This document shows, piece after piece, positions 7,173 through 10,992 of a DNA stretch of 10,992 nt. The notes under the pieces are model-generated. The model was not told the origin of the DNA. It searched no databases and worked only from the letters and a program-made list of their open reading frames with translations. A program made the translations under genes and the position numbers. Every line of letters begins with the position of its first letter. The first letter of the stretch is position 1. Origin of the DNA: an uncultured Ruminococcus sp. (GTDB lineage Bacteria; Bacillota; Clostridia; Oscillospirales; Acutalibacteraceae); the NCBI GenBank assembly GCA_902802975.1, contig CADCOF010000325.1:1-10992 (forward strand), read 5' to 3'.

Positions 7173-8071
7173 CCGAGAACAAGCTTAACGGAATAATTAT
7201 AAAATCTATCGGCGGCTTCTACTATGTGGAAGCTGCCGAAACGGTATATGAGTGTAAAGCAAGGGGAAATTTCAGAAAAAAGGGCGTAAAGCCTATAGTT
7301 GGCGATCATGTATGTATTACCGCTTGGGATAACGGATATTGTTCCATCGATGATGTTTATGAAAGACGGAACAGTATAATTCGTCCGGCTGTTGCGAATC
7401 TCGACACGCTGATTATTGTGGCGTCTGCTCGCGATCCTCAGCCGAATGCACTGATAATTGACAAAATGACTGCGGCGGCATATTCAAAAGGGATAGAGCC
7501 TGTGATTGTTTTTTCGAAAGCCGACCTTGGAGTACCGGAAGAGTTGGTGTATTCATATGAATTGGCGGGAATAAAGACTATATGTTCTTCATCTATAGAT
7601 TCCCGCGGCAAAGATGAAATATTGTCGCTGCTTCCCGAAAAAATTTCTGTGCTTACGGGAAATTCCGGCGTTGGAAAGTCTTCTTTGCTCAATACGCTTT
7701 TTCCTCATCTTCAGTTGGAGACAGGGGATATCAGCAAGAAACTTGGGCGAGGCCGCCACACCACACGTTCGGTGGAACTGTATAAGCTGGGCGGCGGTTA
7801 CATAGCAGATACTCCGGGCTTTTCGACATTGGATATCGAGCGTTACGAGCTTATAGAAAAAGAAAAACTTCCGGAAACGTTTCCCGAGTTCAAAGATTAT
7901 CTTGGCAAATGCCGATTTAACTCATGCAGCCACACCTGTGAAAAGGGCTGCGCAATAATTGAAGCTGTAGGGCAAGGGAAGATCAGCCGAACACGATTTG
8001 AAAGCTATAAGACTATGTACAACGAGGTAAAGGATATAAAAAAATGGCAGCAAAAAAACGATGCACAGTGA
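7169..8071 (+). CDS. rsgA: Ribosome small-subunit-dependent GTPase RsgA (CpgA/YloQ)
   Basis: Circularly permuted GTPase that acts in late 30S subunit assembly. The 300-residue protein has an N-terminal OB fold (about 1-70), a permuted G domain with G4 motif SKAD (116-119) ahead of G1 GNSGVGKSS (164-172), switch region GRGRHTTR (193-200) and G3 DTPG (214-217), then a zinc-binding C-terminal domain with Cys248, Cys253, His255 and Cys261. The G4 motif has Ser in place of Asn; replacement at this position also occurs in other RsgA proteins and does not suggest inactivity. Its ATG overlaps the prkC stop by 4 bases (ATGA), indicating coupling. In B. subtilis CpgA is a PrkC/PrpC substrate, so the neighbourhood fits regulation by phosphorylation. 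Confidence 0.95.
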   Translation: MTENKLNGIIIKSIGGFYYVEAAETVYECKARGNFRKKGVKPIVGDHVCITAWDNGYCSIDDVYERRNSIIRPAVANLDTLIIVASARDPQPNALIIDKMTAAAYSKGIEPVIVFSKADLGVPEELVYSYELAGIKTICSSSIDSRGKDEILSLLPEKISVLTGNSGVGKSSLLNTLFPHLQLETGDISKKLGRGRHTTRSVELYKLGGGYIADTPGFSTLDIERYELIEKEKLPETFPEFKDYLGKCRFNSCSHTCEKGCAIIEAVGQGKISRTRFESYKTMYNEVKDIKKWQQKNDAQ

Positions 8072-8691
8072 TATGCGCTGCGCCCGAACAAGACCTTGAG
8101 TTTATAGGATCTGCTGTTAGGGAGAGCGACTTTTTGGTTTGCGCCGACGGAGGCTGTGATGTTTTAAGTAGGATTGACATAATACCCGATCTTATTATAG
8201 GTGATTTCGATTCGGCTGAATCGAATGATGTTTTTCCTCTTTCCGAGAGAATTACCCTTGATACTCATAAGGACGACACGGATACAATGTATTGTGTGAA
8301 AGAGTGTATGACACGCGGATACAGGGAATTTTTATTTTTGGGTGCTACAGGCGGCAGAACAGACCATCTGCTTGCAAATCTTTCCATTCTTTTATACCTG
8401 GGTAATCATGGGGCACACGGCGTAATTAGAGATAAATATAATGATATTATGATGCTTGATATTGGCGATAACGTGATCAATGTTGATCAGGGTACAACAA
8501 TTTCCGTAATTCCGTTTGGCAGTGCCTTTGCCGAATTGTCGTACAAAGGATTATATTATCCATTATCACACACTAAAGTTACGGTGGAATATCCGTATAC
8601 AATAAGTAACGAATCCTGCGGTGATGAGGTGGTTATTACTCTTCACAGCGGAAGCGCGCTTTTATTTATTGTAAATAATATTGGAGGCTAA
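8044..8691 (+). CDS. thiN: Thiamine pyrophosphokinase
   Basis: Transfers pyrophosphate from ATP to thiamine, making the cofactor thiamine diphosphate in one step. The 215-residue protein shows the family motifs: CADGG (33-37), PDLIIGDFDS (48-57), KDDTDTMY (76-83, metal-binding acidic residues) and GATGGRTDHLLAN (100-112). The C-terminal half (about 140-215) is the beta-rich thiamine-binding domain. The start overlaps the last 28 bases of rsgA; TAAAGGA at 8028-8034 is suitably placed before ATG 8044. In B. subtilis rpe lies between rsgA and thiN; here it is missing. The end of thiN contains the ribosome binding site of the next gene. Confidence 0.93.
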   Translation: MAAKKRCTVICAAPEQDLEFIGSAVRESDFLVCADGGCDVLSRIDIIPDLIIGDFDSAESNDVFPLSERITLDTHKDDTDTMYCVKECMTRGYREFLFLGATGGRTDHLLANLSILLYLGNHGAHGVIRDKYNDIMMLDIGDNVINVDQGTTISVIPFGSAFAELSYKGLYYPLSHTKVTVEYPYTISNESCGDEVVITLHSGSALLFIVNNIGG

Positions 8692-8697
8692 CATATG
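8683..8697 (+). promoter_or_regulatory. Strong ribosome binding site inside thiN end
   Basis: GGAGG at 8683-8687, within the last codons of thiN, lies 7 bases before ATG 8695. It fixes the start of the cohesin-like/dockerin gene and, with a gap of only 3 bases, indicates that it is read from the same transcript as thiN. Confidence 0.8.
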
Positions 8698-9978
8698 AAT
8701 TTTCGCAGAGTTTTAAAAATAATGATCAGCTGTATGATCTTGACAAGTTTATTGATCGGAGTAACTCTGCGCAGTTCAGCCGACAGTGTAGTAGTATCAG
8801 AAAAAAACGACATAAAATATCACAAAGGCGATGTTGTTGAAGCGGTTGTTCAATTCGGAAATATCAAAAACGGAAATGTTGCCGGATATAATTATAATAT
8901 ATATTATGATAATGGGTTGGCTGAACCGATATATGACGAATGCAGCGGAAACATTCAATACGAGGATTTGTCCAAAAATATAACATATTCTCCGAATATA
9001 GTTATTAACGAAAAGAAAACAGGCGAAATTTCTATGGCGATGAATGCCCCGTTAGGCGTAAAAAATGATGTTTCCGGAGAATCAATAGATTTTCTGAGAA
9101 TAAAGTTTACGGTTAAGTGCGATATATCTGACCCGGGTATTGCAGGTGAATGCGTTTCGTTGTCGGTACTTCGTGCAGGCAGTCAGATCGATCTCTTAAG
9201 CCCGGTTATCGAAATGCAGGATGTGTACTCCACGCTCAAGGTAGATATATTTCAGTCATACGTGCCCACACCGACAACTCCGAATCCAAAGGGCAGCAGC
9301 GGAACGATCAAGTATACTAAAGGCAGCACAATAGATGCTGTAATCGATATCGGGAATATTTCGGACGGATCAATATCTGCGCTTAATTATATTATATATT
9401 ACGATCCGGAATACGTGGAGCCTGTGATTAATGAGAATACAAATGATATTGAATATGAGATTTTAATAAATGATTCGGATGTATCTGCAACAGTAAATGC
9501 TACAAAGAGCGGGCTTGTGAAAATAGCTTTGTTTTGCATTACCGGCGCGGAAGATGATGCCAGCGGCGAACCTATACCTGTATTTAAAGTCAGATTCAAA
9601 GTAAACAAAAATGCCTCGGATTTAGGCATTGAAGGTGCATGTACTATTCTTTCTGTAATAAGAGACAACAAAGTACAAAAGATTTTGGCGAGAAACATAG
9701 ACGACAGCGATACATACACCACTCTGAGTATTATCATAAATCAAACGGAGCCTGTGCAGCTTGAATTTATAGGCGATGTTGACCATGACGGAGTGATCAC
9801 ATCTTCGGACGCGCTGATTATTCTGCGTATGAGTGTAGGTCTTGAGATTATCACCGATGAACTCCGTGAATTAGCCGATGTTGACAGCGATGGCAGCATA
9901 ACGTCAAGTGACGCATTGGAAGTTCTGCGCTTTAGCGTTGGCTTACCGACGTTAAAAGTTCTGTTTGTTTATGGCTGA
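8695..9978 (+). CDS. Secreted protein with two cohesin-like modules and a type I dockerin
   Basis: No named gene is recognised. The 427-residue protein has a signal peptide (basic start MNFRR, hydrophobic core about 8-24, probable cleavage near SSA at 27-29). Two related modules follow, about 40-186 and 204-350. Aligned landmarks are KYHKGDVVEAVVQFGNI with KYTKGSTIDAVIDIGNI, NYNIYYD with NYIIYYD, and a late TLKVDI with TLSIII. The pattern of beta strands and the YDP-like motif resembles cohesin domains. A Pro/Thr linker (190-198) joins them. Residues 359-418 are a dockerin: two calcium loops, Asp361/363/365/372 and Asp395/397/399/406, each followed by an ALxxLR(M/F)SVGL helix. A two-cohesin plus dockerin layout is that of an adaptor scaffoldin. 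The dockerin and signal peptide are firm; cohesin identity is inferred, and another carbohydrate-binding or adhesion beta-sandwich is possible. Confidence 0.75.
   Translation: MNFRRVLKIMISCMILTSLLIGVTLRSSADSVVVSEKNDIKYHKGDVVEAVVQFGNIKNGNVAGYNYNIYYDNGLAEPIYDECSGNIQYEDLSKNITYSPNIVINEKKTGEISMAMNAPLGVKNDVSGESIDFLRIKFTVKCDISDPGIAGECVSLSVLRAGSQIDLLSPVIEMQDVYSTLKVDIFQSYVPTPTTPNPKGSSGTIKYTKGSTIDAVIDIGNISDGSISALNYIIYYDPEYVEPVINENTNDIEYEILINDSDVSATVNATKSGLVKIALFCITGAEDDASGEPIPVFKVRFKVNKNASDLGIEGACTILSVIRDNKVQKILARNIDDSDTYTTLSIIINQTEPVQLEFIGDVDHDGVITSSDALIILRMSVGLEIITDELRELADVDSDGSITSSDALEVLRFSVGLPTLKVLFVYG
9769..9954 (+). other. Type I dockerin module (coding segment)
   Basis: Encodes residues 359-420. 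The two 34-residue-spaced repeats both contain the F-hand calcium loop DxDxDGxITSSD followed by a helix. Positions 10 and 11 of the loop, which set partner choice in known dockerins, are Ser-Ser in both copies. The repeats are nearly symmetrical, as in dockerins that can bind their cohesin in two orientations. Confidence 0.9.
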
Positions 9979-9997
9979 AAAGGAGTCGTTTTGAGAA

Positions 9998-10900
9998 ATG
10001 AGAAAGATTATATCCCATTTGCTCGATAGCGAGAAATTTCGTTTGGCTGTTGATTTTATAGGTATCCTGATGGGTGCCGTTATCGCGGCGTTCGCTATTG
10101 AGGAGTTTTTGGTTCCGTGTACGATACTCGACGGCGGAGTGGTCGGAATCAGCATCATGATAAACAATCTTACGCATTTGCCGCTGAGTGTTTTGACAGT
10201 GGTTTTTAACATACCATTTCTTATAATCGGGTCAAAAAAGATGGGGAAAATGTTCATTGCCAAATCCGCTTTTGGTATGGCTATGTTTTCTGTTTTCCTC
10301 GAATCATTTTCAAAGCTGAAAAACGCAACAAGCGAATATCTTCTTGCTGTATCGTTCGGCGGTGTATTGCTTGGCATCGGAGTGGGGCTTGTCATACGCT
10401 TCGGAGGCTGCCTTGACGGTACTGAGACAGTGGCGATACTTCTGAATAAAAAGTATAAGTTCCCAGTTGGAAAGATAGTTCTTGTTTTCAATATTGTCAT
10501 TTTCATTGTTGCGGGATTTTTGTTCGGATTCGACCGTGCAATGTACAGTCTGCTTACATATTTTATCACTTCAAAGGTACTTGATATCGTAGAAAACGGT
10601 ATGGAGCAAACAAAAGCTGCCATGATAATAACAAACGATTCCAAGCAGATTTCAAGAGAGATATATAGTCGTCTTGGGAGAACCGTCACTATTATGGAGG
10701 GTGAAGGTCTTGTGAGCGGCAAAAAGGTTGTGCTGTACTGTGTGCTGACTCGTTTTGAGATACATGAGCTTCGCGACATTATCAAGAGCATAGACGCATC
10801 TGCTTTTATAGCTATCAGCGACGTTTCCGAGATAATAGGAACGCATATAAAAAGCAGTGTTTCACTCGATAAGGTTGGCAAGAAAAATATTGAGGTGTAA
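9998..10900 (+). CDS. YitT-family membrane protein with DUF2179 domain
   Basis: Integral membrane protein of unknown function, of the YitT/YpjC/YvjA group that is common and multicopy in Firmicutes. Of 300 residues, about 15-200 hold five or six hydrophobic segments (roughly 16-38, 62-78, 85-103, 114-134, 157-175, 178-195), with the typical LDGGVVGIS (44-52) and GGCLDGTETVA (136-146) signatures. A soluble C-terminal DUF2179 domain (about 205-282), with GRTVTIMEGEG and a LRDIIKSID helix, follows. AGGAG (9981-9985) lies 12 bases before ATG 9998, slightly long; an upstream in-frame stop at 9992-9994 excludes a longer form. It starts 19 bases after the dockerin gene and may share its transcript. 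A transport or sensing role is only a guess. Confidence 0.9.
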   Translation: MRKIISHLLDSEKFRLAVDFIGILMGAVIAAFAIEEFLVPCTILDGGVVGISIMINNLTHLPLSVLTVVFNIPFLIIGSKKMGKMFIAKSAFGMAMFSVFLESFSKLKNATSEYLLAVSFGGVLLGIGVGLVIRFGGCLDGTETVAILLNKKYKFPVGKIVLVFNIVIFIVAGFLFGFDRAMYSLLTYFITSKVLDIVENGMEQTKAAMIITNDSKQISREIYSRLGRTVTIMEGEGLVSGKKVVLYCVLTRFEIHELRDIIKSIDASAFIAISDVSEIIGTHIKSSVSLDKVGKKNIEV

Positions 10901-10951
10901 TTTTACTGCACTAATATATTTATGGATTCAAGTAAATGACTGTACTGTTAA

Positions 10952-10976
10952 TATAGCTGAATTTTTCAGAACTATA
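10952..10976 (+). repeat. Imperfect hairpin downstream of the yitT-like gene
   Basis: TATAG-CTGAA-TTT-TTCAG-AA-CTATA forms a two-part stem with a two-base bulge. It is AT-rich and lacks a following T-run, so it is at best a weak terminator or mRNA-end structure. The remaining bases from 10901 to 10992 hold nothing else that I recognise. Confidence 0.35.
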
Positions 10977-10992
10977 AATGAGCAAATTTTGA

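Noticed and set aside
6994..7188. 64-residue plus-strand open frame in the tail of prkC
   Set aside because: Lies wholly in another frame of the low-complexity prkC tail and the rsgA start, has no ribosome binding site and shows no protein-like features.
7514..7528. RsgA G4 motif SKAD lacking the usual Asn as a sign of an inactive GTPase
   Set aside because: Other members of the family also depart from Asn at this position, and G1, G3 and the zinc ligands are intact.
8642..8694. Separate promoter for the dockerin gene in the AT-rich end of thiN
   Set aside because: TTCACA at 8642-8647 has no acceptable -10 box at a 16-18 bp distance; the 3-base gap and embedded ribosome binding site fit co-transcription better.
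9952..10881. 309-residue open frame on the minus strand opposite the YitT-like gene
   Set aside because: It mirrors almost exactly a plus-strand gene of a recognised family with membrane segments and a DUF2179 domain. Its translation is Ser/Ile/Thr-rich low-information sequence and it resembles no family I know.
10952..10976. Hairpin after the YitT-like gene as intrinsic terminator
   Set aside because: The stem is AT-rich with a bulge and is followed by AATGAGC in place of a T-run.

Overview
The window looks like a chromosomal segment of an anaerobic low-to-mid GC Firmicute, most likely a Clostridia member near the Oscillospiraceae/Ruminococcus group. Three things point there: the gene order def-fmt-rsmB-rlmN-prpC-prkC-rsgA-thiN, which is the classic Firmicutes translation/serine-threonine-kinase cluster known from Bacillus subtilis; strong AGGAGG-type ribosome binding sites; and a secreted protein with a type I dockerin, a module concentrated in cellulosome-forming and gut Clostridia. 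All nine complete genes are on the plus strand and look intact. The taxonomic placement is an inference.

Region 1 (1-3887) is translation and RNA maintenance. A possible tail of an upstream gene ends at 44. It is followed by peptide deformylase (def), methionyl-tRNA formyltransferase (fmt), 16S rRNA m5C967 methyltransferase (rsmB) and the radical-SAM 23S rRNA/tRNA m2A methyltransferase (rlmN). Fmt formylates the initiator tRNA and Def removes the formyl group from the finished peptide, so the first two genes form a functional cycle. Fmt and rsmB overlap by 8 bases.

Region 2 (3888-4124) is the only sizeable intergenic gap. It has a good sigma-A type promoter (TTGAAT, 17 bp, TATACT) and several small repeats. 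This suggests that the kinase/phosphatase pair can be expressed separately from the translation genes.

Region 3 (4125-8691) holds the PP2C phosphatase PrpC (TTG start), the membrane PASTA kinase PrkC with three PASTA domains and an unusual acidic Thr/Asp/Glu-rich extracellular tail, the ribosome-assembly GTPase RsgA, and thiamine pyrophosphokinase ThiN. PrkC and PrpC would phosphorylate and dephosphorylate shared targets; in B. subtilis RsgA (CpgA) is one such target. The rpe gene that B. subtilis has between rsgA and thiN is absent, and here the two genes overlap by 28 bases.

Region 4 (8692-10992) is the less conserved part. Three bases after thiN begins a secreted protein with two homologous cohesin-like modules, a Pro/Thr linker and a C-terminal dockerin, which resembles a small adaptor scaffoldin. 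It is followed closely by a YitT-family membrane protein with a C-terminal DUF2179 domain. The placement of the cohesin-like/dockerin protein directly behind this conserved operon, and the odd PrkC tail, are the most interesting points. I see no mobile element, CRISPR array, tRNA or rRNA.
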